A DNA stretch of 64,000 nt from Spirosoma agri (lineage in GTDB: Bacteria; Bacteroidota; Bacteroidia; Cytophagales; Spirosomataceae). Both the position numbers and the translations under genes were made by a program. Shown here one piece after another: positions 18,751-27,198 of this stretch. Below the pieces are notes generated by a model. It saw only the letters and a list, made by a program, of their open reading frames with translations, was not told the origin of the DNA and did not search any database. Numbering within the stretch: the stretch's first letter is position 1; every line of letters begins with the position of its first letter. The stretch spans positions 1,488,001-1,552,000 of the forward strand of contig NZ_JAAGNZ010000002.1 in assembly GCF_010747415.1 (NCBI RefSeq), read 5' to 3'.

Positions 18751-20454
18751 TTATTTAACAATTTGAAGAGGGGTGAAATGAAACGTTTTCCCATCGAACA
18801 AACCCTTATCACTTAACTTCAGAGCCGGTATAACCAATAAAGCCATGAAGGACAGGGTCATAAACGGGGCTGCCAGCGTACTTCCCAAATCTTGTTTGGC
18901 AAACTGGTCCAGCGCCATGTATTGAGTGGCTACGTCATAGCCGTCTGCGTCGGTCATCAGGCCGGCAACGGGCAACGGAAGTAATTGCGTTTCGGGCGTT
19001 GTGGTCAAATGAAGAAATCGGCGACGGCTCATTACTTCATCGTCATGCTCGTGGGGCTTGGTGCCAGCTACCGCCGACAAGCCTCCTCGGGCTCCGATGA
19101 CCAGATTGATGGCCTGACAAATGCTCTCGTCAGTACAGCCAACGGCGGTTATATTGTGGGAATCGTGCCCAACCGACGACGCAATCGCGCCGTGTTTTAG
19201 TCCGAAGTTTTTGACGAACGCGATCGCTGGCGGAACATTCTCGTACCGATTGACGACAACGAGTTTCAGAATGTCACGATCAAGGTCGGGTACGATCAGG
19301 CCGTTTTCCACGTTGGGCGACAGGTGCAGCTCATTGGTGATAAGCTGCCCATCGAGCGCCTGTATAGCCCGAATCTGTGATGAGGTTGGATCGGCAGGTA
19401 CCGCAAACTCCTCGACCGTCTTAGATTCACAATTGAATTGATTGACGTGCTCACTCCGGGTATCCGGAAGAAAAGACTTGCCCTGTTCGGCGACGATTTC
19501 ACCATCAATAACCGTCCGCTCTATTTGAAAGTCGCGCAGATTGTTGACAACGAGATAATCGGCGGGGTCGCCCTCGCGCAAAAGGCCGACGGGGAGCCGA
19601 TAGTGGAGAACCGGATTAAGACAAGCCGCCCGCAGGACGTTCCAGAGCGAATGTCCTGCGGCCAGAGCGCGCAGCACCAGTTGGTTGATGTGTCCTTCGG
19701 CGAGCGTATCAGGGTGCTTGTCATCGGAGCAGAACATAATTTGCGCCGGAAACTCGGCCAGTAGCGGAATCAGAGCCTCAAAATTACGGGCGGCACTCCC
19801 TTCGCGAATCAAAATATGCATACCCCGGCGGGCCTTATCAAGCCCTTCCTCGTAGGTATAGCATTCATGATCGGTGGTAATTCCCGCGTCGATGTACCGT
19901 TGCGCGTCTTCGCCCGTCAGACCGGGTGCATGACCATCAACGGGTTTGTTGACTTCTTTGGCCAGGGCAATTTTAGCCATCACTTCCGGGTCCTGATGCA
20001 GCACTCCGGGGAAATTCATCATCTCCGCCAGATAGCCAATCTCGTCCAGGCCGAGCAGATACCGTACATCCTCTACATTGATCGTTGCCCCGGCAGTTTC
20101 GAAGGGCGTGGCCGGAACGCATGACGGCGCTCCGAACATAAATTTGAAGGGTACTTCAGCAGCTTCGCGAAGCATATACTCGACGCCCGCAACGCCCAGC
20201 ACGTTTCCGATCTCGTGCGGGTCCGACACGGTGGCAACCGTACCATGCACCACCGCCAGCCGCGCAAACTGCGGGGGGGTCAGCAACGAACTTTCGATGT
20301 GAACGTGAGCGTCCACAAAACCGGGTATGATATACGGTTCACCGGGCCGTTCGTCATCGATCCGTTCGATGCTGGTAATAAAACCACTGTTGACGACAAG
20401 GTTTCCGTAGAAAATCGTCTGGTCAAAAAGATTCAGGATGTTGGCCGCAGGCAT
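18751..20454 (-). CDS. ade: Adenine deaminase
   Basis: 567 residues. Converts adenine to hypoxanthine and ammonia in purine salvage. Metal-binding amidohydrolase start FVDAHVHIESS, with HGTVATVSDPHEIGNV, GHAPGL, CSDDKHPDTL and C-terminal SVGHDSHNITAVG. The start is placed at MPAANIL (20454), two bases beyond the stop of the upstream NagX-like gene. Likely co-transcribed with it. Confidence 0.93.
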   Translation of the reverse strand: MPAANILNLFDQTIFYGNLVVNSGFITSIERIDDERPGEPYIIPGFVDAHVHIESSLLTPPQFARLAVVHGTVATVSDPHEIGNVLGVAGVEYMLREAAEVPFKFMFGAPSCVPATPFETAGATINVEDVRYLLGLDEIGYLAEMMNFPGVLHQDPEVMAKIALAKEVNKPVDGHAPGLTGEDAQRYIDAGITTDHECYTYEEGLDKARRGMHILIREGSAARNFEALIPLLAEFPAQIMFCSDDKHPDTLAEGHINQLVLRALAAGHSLWNVLRAACLNPVLHYRLPVGLLREGDPADYLVVNNLRDFQIERTVIDGEIVAEQGKSFLPDTRSEHVNQFNCESKTVEEFAVPADPTSSQIRAIQALDGQLITNELHLSPNVENGLIVPDLDRDILKLVVVNRYENVPPAIAFVKNFGLKHGAIASSVGHDSHNITAVGCTDESICQAINLVIGARGGLSAVAGTKPHEHDDEVMSRRRFLHLTTTPETQLLPLPVAGLMTDADGYDVATQYMALDQFAKQDLGSTLAAPFMTLSFMALLVIPALKLSDKGLFDGKTFHFTPLQIVK

Positions 20455-20456
20455 AC

Positions 20457-21659
20457 TTAGATTCGAATAAAGAGTTTTCGGCGGTACATCCACCGGAGAA
20501 TAGCATAGAAAATGACTAATGTAACGGCCCCAATCAGTAACTGTTCATAAGCAGGTCCGAAGATCAGAAACGGCCCATGCCCGAGATGAGTATAAAGTGA
20601 CGCGATAATAAACCGGTCGATGAGGTGAACCAGGCAGTAAATGGCAATGGAGTTCATGCCAACGACAACCAGCGGAAACGCCCACTTCCGGTGTCCGGAT
20701 ACGTCGATAACGGAATAGAAAAACGTTAGCAGCCAGAAACACCAGCCGCCACTAAACAGGACCCAGGCCGGTGTCCAGATCCGCTTGACGATGGGACAAA
20801 TACCCGCGACCTGTAACAGCATACCGCCAGCCAGCCCTATCGCTCCGGCAATAAGTAAGCGCTTGATCAGTGCAGAATGCGTGAGGTCAGATCGTAGCCA
20901 TCGGCCAGCCTGTAACCCAAGCAGCATCGTGCCGAGTGTTGGAATAAAACTCAGGGTAGCATAGCCTCCGCCGTTAAACAGAAAGGGTGTTTCGCGCGGA
21001 AATAAATTCAGAAACCAGCGATCGAAAGCCCAGGCCAGATTACTGTTTTTGTTGAAATGAGCCATCAGACCCGAATACTGCTCCGGCCAGTTTGCCGGAA
21101 CGCCAACCTGACTATAATCAAAGGTGACCGGCACTGGATACAGGACGAAGGCCAGCCAATAAGCAACTAAAATCAAGCCAAAGGCGATCCAGGTAGTTTG
21201 CGGACGGGTTTTGCCGAGTAAAAACAAAAACGGATAACCTAGGCCAATTTGGGTCAGGGTATCCTCGAACGTGAAGTACGTTTGTTCGGCATGGGTGGAC
21301 CGGAGGAAAATGCCCAGTACAATCAAAATCAGCGATCGACGGAGGGCGCGCCAGAACTGCGCAGTTGCCGGTTGACCGTGCGCGGTCTGACTAGCCACCG
21401 AATAGGGGAGCGCCACCCCGACCAGAAACGAAAACGACGGCTGAATCAGGTCGTGTAGGGAGCAGCCTGCCCAGGGCACATGGTCCTGGTGGTGGGCCAG
21501 AAACGCCCAGAACGAACTGTCCGGAAAGGCTTCGTGCAGTCGGTGAAAGCTCAGCAGTTCGGCGGCCATCAATGTCATAACGAAGCCCCGGTAGGCATCC
21601 ATAGACATCAGGCGGCCCGCCGGAAAACCCGATTGGGTGTCGGTAGAAGGAAGGGGCAT
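20457..21659 (-). CDS. DUF5009/NagX-like membrane acyltransferase-family protein
   Basis: 400 residues with around ten membrane helices. The N-terminus RLMSMDAYRGFVMTLM and the following HDLIQPSFSFLVGVALPYS are typical of the DUF5009 / heparan-alpha-glucosaminide N-acetyltransferase-like family, often found with glycan use genes. It directly precedes ade with a 2-nt gap. The pairing with adenine deaminase does not reveal a function. Confidence 0.82.
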   Translation of the reverse strand: MPLPSTDTQSGFPAGRLMSMDAYRGFVMTLMAAELLSFHRLHEAFPDSSFWAFLAHHQDHVPWAGCSLHDLIQPSFSFLVGVALPYSVASQTAHGQPATAQFWRALRRSLILIVLGIFLRSTHAEQTYFTFEDTLTQIGLGYPFLFLLGKTRPQTTWIAFGLILVAYWLAFVLYPVPVTFDYSQVGVPANWPEQYSGLMAHFNKNSNLAWAFDRWFLNLFPRETPFLFNGGGYATLSFIPTLGTMLLGLQAGRWLRSDLTHSALIKRLLIAGAIGLAGGMLLQVAGICPIVKRIWTPAWVLFSGGWCFWLLTFFYSVIDVSGHRKWAFPLVVVGMNSIAIYCLVHLIDRFIIASLYTHLGHGPFLIFGPAYEQLLIGAVTLVIFYAILRWMYRRKLFIRI

Positions 21660-21792
21660 AAGGCAGGGGGGAATCTGATGTCAAAACTTGGGATTGATGA
21701 TCACATTCGCAATAGCGTTCCGTAAAGTTTTTTAACAAAGGGTGGTATATTTCGGATTAATGCGTCTCTTACTGTAAAATAAGCTTTTTCTG

Positions 21793-23466
21793 ATGTCTGC
21801 CCGTGTGCTGAAAGTTCATCCCGCCGATAATGTCATTGTCGCCCTGCGCAATCTGTCAGCTGGAGAACAAATTGAATTTGATAACGCTGTCTACTCGCTT
21901 CCGTATGCCGTTGGGGCCAAGCATAAATTTGTAACGGAAGATCGGCAAATTGGTGATCCGATCACTATGTACGGCGTTCTGGTTGGTAAAGCAATCCAGC
22001 CCATCCGCCGGGGCGAACCCATCACGACGTTTAATCTGAAGCATGACGCTGACCGGTATGGGCTCGACAAAAAACAGCCCTATTCTTGGCAGCCACCCGA
22101 CGTTTCGGCCTGGCAGAATCGTACGTTCATGGGCTATCACCGGGCCGATGGCAGTGTGGGAACGCGCAACTACTGGCTGGTTGTGCCCCTGGTCTTTTGC
22201 GAAAACCGAAACGTCCTGATTCTCAAAGATGCCTTTGAACGCGAACTGGGTTATTCGCAGCCCGAAACGTACCGCGAACAGGTTCATGAACTGTTAAGTC
22301 TGTACCGGGTTGGTGACATGAACACCATCAAAAAGATGGAACCGTTTGTCGATGAGTCGCAGAACCAGACGCTCAATCACCTGCGCCACCAGCCAACCCG
22401 CCCGTTTAAAAACATCGATGGTATCAAATTCCTGACGCACGAGATGGGTTGTGGCGGAACCCGCCAGGATTCGGCTTACTTGTGCTCCTTGCTGGCGGGG
22501 TTCATCAATAACCCGAACGTTGCCGGAGCAACGGTGCTAAGTCTGGGTTGTCAGCATTTGCAGGCCGACATGATCGGGGCGGAAATCAAGCGGCAAAATC
22601 CTAAATTTAACAAACCCCTGTTACTGTTCGAACAACAGGCCGGAACCGAGTACGCGCTAATGTCGCAGGCCGTTAAGGAAACGTTTCTGGGTCTGGTAGA
22701 GATTAATAAGCTTGAACGGCAACCCGCCCCGCTGAGCGCCTTAACGGTTGGTCTGAAATGTGGCGGTTCGGATGGCTTTTCGGGGATCTCGGCCAATCCG
22801 GCCATTGGGCATCTGTCGGATATAATCGTCGGACTGGGCGGAAAAACCGTGCTGGCCGAATTTCCGGAGTTGAATGGCGTTGAGCAGGAGCTCATCAATC
22901 GCACCGACGATACGACAAAAGCGCAGAAGTTTATTAACCTGATGGGTGATTACTCGGCGCAGGCCGAAGCCGCCGGGTCTGGTTTCGACATGAACCCATC
23001 GCCGGGTAACATTAAGGATGGTCTCATTACTGACGCGATTAAATCGGCGGGGGCCGCCAAGAAAGGGGGGACCGCCCCGGTTGCCGATGTGCTCGATTAT
23101 GCCGAACCGGTCGTAACGCCCGGCCTGAATCTATTGTGTACACCCGGCAACGATGTCGAAGCAACCACCGGCATGGCCGGTTCGGGCACCAACGTGATTC
23201 TGTTCACGACGGGATTAGGAACACCTACTGGAAACCCGGTGAGTCCGGTTGTTAAAATATCGACGAATACGATCCTCAAAAACCGGATGCCCGACGTCAT
23301 TGATTTCGACAGCGGCCCCATCGTGGACGGCGAGCAGAGTATCGAACAAAATGCCGATGCCTTGCTGGAATACATCATCCGGCTGGCATCCGGCGACGAA
23401 ATAACTCAGGCCGAACGGCTCGGACAGGACGATTTTATCCCCTGGAAACGGGGCGTGTCTTTATAA
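21793..23466 (+). CDS. UxaA/altronate-dehydratase-family enzyme, probable L-fuconate dehydratase
   Basis: 557 residues. N-terminal SAF domain (about 1-85) and a C-terminal UxaA/GarD dehydratase domain (GYHRADGSVGTRNYW, THEMGCGGTRQDS, VGLKCGGSDGFSGI, TGMAGSGTNVILFTTG). The family removes water from sugar acids. Every other step of a non-phosphorylative L-fucose route is encoded nearby and no enolase-type fuconate dehydratase is present, so L-fuconate to 2-keto-3-deoxy-L-fuconate is the likely reaction. Campylobacter L-fucose loci also use a UxaA-type enzyme. Altronate or galactarate remain alternatives. Confidence 0.85.
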   Translation: MSARVLKVHPADNVIVALRNLSAGEQIEFDNAVYSLPYAVGAKHKFVTEDRQIGDPITMYGVLVGKAIQPIRRGEPITTFNLKHDADRYGLDKKQPYSWQPPDVSAWQNRTFMGYHRADGSVGTRNYWLVVPLVFCENRNVLILKDAFERELGYSQPETYREQVHELLSLYRVGDMNTIKKMEPFVDESQNQTLNHLRHQPTRPFKNIDGIKFLTHEMGCGGTRQDSAYLCSLLAGFINNPNVAGATVLSLGCQHLQADMIGAEIKRQNPKFNKPLLLFEQQAGTEYALMSQAVKETFLGLVEINKLERQPAPLSALTVGLKCGGSDGFSGISANPAIGHLSDIIVGLGGKTVLAEFPELNGVEQELINRTDDTTKAQKFINLMGDYSAQAEAAGSGFDMNPSPGNIKDGLITDAIKSAGAAKKGGTAPVADVLDYAEPVVTPGLNLLCTPGNDVEATTGMAGSGTNVILFTTGLGTPTGNPVSPVVKISTNTILKNRMPDVIDFDSGPIVDGEQSIEQNADALLEYIIRLASGDEITQAERLGQDDFIPWKRGVSL

Positions 23467-23563
23467 TGAATGAACGGGCGAACGAGTGAAATCGCGAAAA
23501 TAACGCGTCAGCCGGTATTCGGTATTATCACAGTTCGTTCATTCACACTTTCGCTCTTTAAAC

Positions 23564-24337
23564 ATGTTCTCACTCACGAATAAAACGGCCCTGGTTACGG
23601 GCGGGGCCAGCGGTATAGGGCTGGCCATATCTCAGGCTTTTGCGGAAGCAGGGGCCACGGTTCACATTCTGGAAATCAATGAAGAATTGGCGCGGCAGGT
23701 CGCCGATGGCATCAACGCATCGGGTGGTCGGGCCGAAGCGCATGGTGTCGATGTGTCGGATCAGGCGCAGGTCGTTGACCTGATTGGTCAGATTGCAGCA
23801 CAGGGGCCGATTCATATTCTGGTCAACAACGCCGGGGTTGCGCACGTTGGCAAGGCGGACAACACCGCCGAAGCCGATTTTGACCGAATCTTTCGCATCA
23901 ATGTCAAAGGTGTCTACAACTGTTTATACGCAGCCATTCCGCATTTCAAAGCCAATGGCGGAGGGGTAATTCTGAACATGGCATCGGTAGCCGCATCGGT
24001 CGGCATTCCTGACCGGTTCGCTTATTCGATGAGCAAAGGTGCCGTGCTAACGATGACGCTATCGGTGGCGAAAGATTACCTGAGCGACAACATTCGGTGT
24101 AATTGTATCTCGCCCGCACGGGTGCATACGCCTTTCGTCGATGGATTTCTGGCAAAAAGTTATCCTGGTCAGGAAGCTGAAATGTTTGAAAAACTCTCGA
24201 AAACGCAGCCCATTGGCCGCATGGCCCAACCGAAAGAAGTGGGAGCGCTGGCCTTATACCTCTGTTCCGACGAAGCGGGTTTCATCACCGGCACCGACTA
24301 TCCGCTGGACGGCGGCTTTATTCGACTGAATAATTAA
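23564..24337 (+). CDS. SDR oxidoreductase, probable 2-keto-3-deoxy-L-fuconate dehydrogenase
   Basis: 257 residues. NAD site TGGASGIG, NNAG, catalytic Ser (NMASVAASVG) and YSMSK all present. The stretch RCNCISPARVHTPFVDGFL resembles the substrate loop of 2-keto-3-deoxy-L-fuconate dehydrogenases, which oxidise C4 to give 2,4-diketo-3-deoxy-L-fuconate. It follows the dehydratase gene by about 100 bp, consistent with consecutive pathway steps. Assignment rests on context plus family resemblance. Confidence 0.8.
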   Translation: MFSLTNKTALVTGGASGIGLAISQAFAEAGATVHILEINEELARQVADGINASGGRAEAHGVDVSDQAQVVDLIGQIAAQGPIHILVNNAGVAHVGKADNTAEADFDRIFRINVKGVYNCLYAAIPHFKANGGGVILNMASVAASVGIPDRFAYSMSKGAVLTMTLSVAKDYLSDNIRCNCISPARVHTPFVDGFLAKSYPGQEAEMFEKLSKTQPIGRMAQPKEVGALALYLCSDEAGFITGTDYPLDGGFIRLNN

Positions 24338-24360
24338 GTCTGCTTTGGTCTTGACCACCG

Positions 24361-24407
24361 GCGGTTGGCGCGGTTGCTGTCAATCAGACAGCAACTGCGC
24401 CAACCGC
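24361..24407. terminator. Bidirectional terminator-like hairpin
   Basis: 21-bp stem (24361-24381 with 24387-24407; one G-U pair) and a 5-nt loop, between the convergent SDR and GH2 genes. No strong T run on either side. Confidence 0.6.
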
Positions 24408-24426
24408 TGTGTCGCTAACCAGCTTC

Positions 24427-27054
24427 CTATTTGCCGATAGCTACTGTCTGCTCGGGAACGTTCCAGCCTTCTACAGATACCAGTGGCGCATTAGGCGTCG
24501 GTGTGTAGTCGATAATTACCGTTTTCTGCTCACCGGGCAGCACCGATACATAGTTGTCGCTGTAGAAGACGGGCAATAGCCGCTTTTTCGTTTGTGGATC
24601 AAGCAGCGACAGCCGGTTGAAAAAAGCGACTGGATTGCCCGCCGGATTGGTTAACGTAACTTCTACTTTACCCTTCTCAATGGATCGGGTGGCGATCTTC
24701 ACCGTTGCTCTTGCCATCTGCTGCAAACCTGAGTAAGTTCCAGTCGCATCGGGGAGCCAGTACAGGTTTTCGCTGATGGGCTTTTTGTTTAGATCGAGCA
24801 ATCGGAGCGATAGAAAAGCGCCTTTATCTCTGGCTAATGCGCTTAGCGTCCGCCCGATCGGTACGTAAGGACGAACGAGCGTCGGGCCGATTTCGGAAAA
24901 GACCTGCGTTAAGGTGCTGTCCTTACCCGCCATATCGTACACCTTGATGACCATCATCATGTCGCGCTGAAAAGTAAACGTGTTGTTGGCCACCATCACC
25001 ATGCTGTCAACGGGGTTGAACATGATGTGGAGCGGTTCACTACCATTGTGTAGACCGTACAGACAAGCATTTGGATCGAGGTAATAATCATACATCTGGC
25101 CCCGTAGTGCCGTCCACGGATTTTGCGTTTTCCAGATAATGGTGCCCGTGTACCAATCCCACATGTGCGAAGTAAAGCCTTCCATTAACGCCCGGTACTG
25201 GTCGTAATTGACCAGTTGGGCTTTTTTGCCGAAATCGCGGGCGTCGGTAGGCTCACCGTAGGGCGCAATAGCGCCGTCGTAGCCGATGTACTTGTGGTAA
25301 TCCCACACCGAATCGACTTTGGCCCGTTTGGTTTCTTTCGAATACAGCGGGGTCACCCTGTTTTCGGTCGGCATAAATCGTTCCAGCGACTCGTAATCGC
25401 CAACGCCAACCGAACCGACTTCGGAGTTAAACGGCCAGGTTCGGTATTCCCAGAACTTTCGAACGGGCTGAATACCGTACGGTCCATCGCCGTTGCCGCC
25501 CAGAAAGTTGAACGACATATCATCCGAGTTGGAGTAATCGATAAACCAGCGGGTGCCGTCGAGCTGCGGCAGAATCGAGTCACGGAGGGATGTCATAATG
25601 TCCTGCGGCAGTGTGATCTCATTACCCCCGCACCACATGGCCAGTGACGCGTGGTTCCGAATCATTTTGATCTGGTCGCTGGCCGAAGTCAGGAACAGCG
25701 CATGGTCGTCGGGGTACTGCCGGCGCGTCCACTGATCGTCTTTCTTCATCGGATCAACCCAGCGGCCATTGCAGTCACCCGAGCCCCAAAAGTCCTGCAT
25801 CACCAGCAGCCCATATTTATCGCAGGCCTGATAAAATTCGGGCCGTTCCGACAGCGCCCCGCCCCAGATCCGAACCAGGTTGAGGTTCATGTCGCGGTGA
25901 AACCGGACTTCGGCGTCGTAGCGTTCGGGTGAGAAGCGAAGCATGGCATCCGAAATGATCCAGTTGCCGCCTTTGATGAATACTTTCTGTCCATTTACCG
26001 AAATCTGGCGACTGCGGGTGGTCGTGTTCCAGTCGGTCTGGATTTCCCGAACACCAACGTTCAATTGCTCAATGTCTGAAATTGCTCCGTTAGCCGCCTT
26101 AAACTGGATCGTCATCGGGTATACATGTTGCTGACCATAGCCGTTGGGCCACCAGAGTTTCGGATTTGTCAGGGTCAGGGCGGGCAAATCGACGGTTGTT
26201 GTACTGCGTGCGTTCAGGGTTACCGTTTTCGTGAGCGTATGACCGTCCAGCGTGTAGGTCAGCGTGCCGGTTTGGTGAGTAGCCGTTGGGTTTTCCAGTT
26301 CTGCCGACACCCGAACGGTGGCCGGTTGCTGCGGCCCACTGGGTTGACGCTTCCCCGGAACCAGCGTTACGACGTGCGGATTCTTCACCTGAACCGCGCC
26401 CGTTTTTTCGATTGTCACTTTGTCCCAAATACCCGTGTTCCGGTCGCGAATGGGTTGAATCCAGTCCCACCCGGCTACGTACTGGTGCGAAACCGTGCGG
26501 GCAATCGTCCCATCGCCCCCCTGACCACCATTGGGATTGCCAACCGGATCGGGTGGGTAAACGATGACTGCCAACCGGTTGGTGCCCTTGCTGGCCAGTA
26601 AGGAGGTGATGTTGAATGATTTCCGCAGAAACATACCGGTATAAGGCTTATCGTTCAGTTTTCGGCCGTTCAGGAAAACGTCGCAACTGTAATTGATCCC
26701 CCGAAAGTTGAGCCAGACCTGTTCCCCAGCGTCTGCTTTCTCGGCAAACTCCTTGACGAACCAGTACGTATAATAATCCCGGCCAATGTGGTAAATATCC
26801 GGGATGAGCTTATTGTTCATGCCATAGAACGGGTCCGGCACTTGCTTGTTCGCGAGCATGGTCGTCAGCACCGTACCCGGAACGACCGCCGGTTGCCAGC
26901 CAGTCAGCGAATACGAAGGACTGGAAATGACGGTTCCCGCGTCTTTCACACGGGCAATTGGCTGACACTGCCAGCCTGAATTCAACTCATACGTTGTTTG
27001 GGCTACTGACAGAACGGGCAGGCACAGTAGCGTGAGAAAAAATCGAAAAAGCAT
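24427..27054 (-). CDS. Secreted GH2-family glycosidase (beta-mannosidase / exo-glucosaminidase-like)
   Basis: 875 residues. Signal peptide (LCLPVLSVAQ), sugar-binding jelly roll (about 20-190), Ig-like domains (about 205-335), TIM barrel (about 340-700) and C-terminal Ig-like domains. The acid/base Glu lies in AMWCGGNEIT (about residue 478) and the probable nucleophile Glu in WPFNSEVGSVG. The NGRWVDP/WGSGDCNGRW region is typical of the CsxA/mannosylglycoprotein endo-mannosidase branch rather than beta-galactosidases. Likely periplasmic. Neighbour GH92 suggests mannose-containing glycans. Confidence 0.85.
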   Translation of the reverse strand: MLFRFFLTLLCLPVLSVAQTTYELNSGWQCQPIARVKDAGTVISSPSYSLTGWQPAVVPGTVLTTMLANKQVPDPFYGMNNKLIPDIYHIGRDYYTYWFVKEFAEKADAGEQVWLNFRGINYSCDVFLNGRKLNDKPYTGMFLRKSFNITSLLASKGTNRLAVIVYPPDPVGNPNGGQGGDGTIARTVSHQYVAGWDWIQPIRDRNTGIWDKVTIEKTGAVQVKNPHVVTLVPGKRQPSGPQQPATVRVSAELENPTATHQTGTLTYTLDGHTLTKTVTLNARSTTTVDLPALTLTNPKLWWPNGYGQQHVYPMTIQFKAANGAISDIEQLNVGVREIQTDWNTTTRSRQISVNGQKVFIKGGNWIISDAMLRFSPERYDAEVRFHRDMNLNLVRIWGGALSERPEFYQACDKYGLLVMQDFWGSGDCNGRWVDPMKKDDQWTRRQYPDDHALFLTSASDQIKMIRNHASLAMWCGGNEITLPQDIMTSLRDSILPQLDGTRWFIDYSNSDDMSFNFLGGNGDGPYGIQPVRKFWEYRTWPFNSEVGSVGVGDYESLERFMPTENRVTPLYSKETKRAKVDSVWDYHKYIGYDGAIAPYGEPTDARDFGKKAQLVNYDQYRALMEGFTSHMWDWYTGTIIWKTQNPWTALRGQMYDYYLDPNACLYGLHNGSEPLHIMFNPVDSMVMVANNTFTFQRDMMMVIKVYDMAGKDSTLTQVFSEIGPTLVRPYVPIGRTLSALARDKGAFLSLRLLDLNKKPISENLYWLPDATGTYSGLQQMARATVKIATRSIEKGKVEVTLTNPAGNPVAFFNRLSLLDPQTKKRLLPVFYSDNYVSVLPGEQKTVIIDYTPTPNAPLVSVEGWNVPEQTVAIGK

Positions 27055-27071
27055 GGGGTATTACTTTTATA

Positions 27072-27195
27072 TGTAGAGACGCATGCAAATGCGTCTTCTA
27101 ACCGGATGGCTTTACTACTAAACAATTGCTGACGCACAGGAGACGCAGGGGATTGCCGCACCGGCGGTGATGCGGCATTCCGACCGGTCTCTACA
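27072..27195. repeat. Small MITE-like palindromic element
   Basis: 9-bp terminal inverted repeats TGTAGAGAC (27072-27080) and GTCTCTACA (27187-27195) bound a 124-bp unit. An internal hairpin AGACGCAT/ATGCGTCT is at 27077-27096, and a second GC-rich hairpin near 27154-27177 (TGCCGCA...TGCGGCA). Non-coding, ends 3 bp from the GH92 stop codon. This kind of GTAGAGACGC repeat is dispersed in many genomes. Confidence 0.6.
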
Positions 27196-27198
27196 ATG

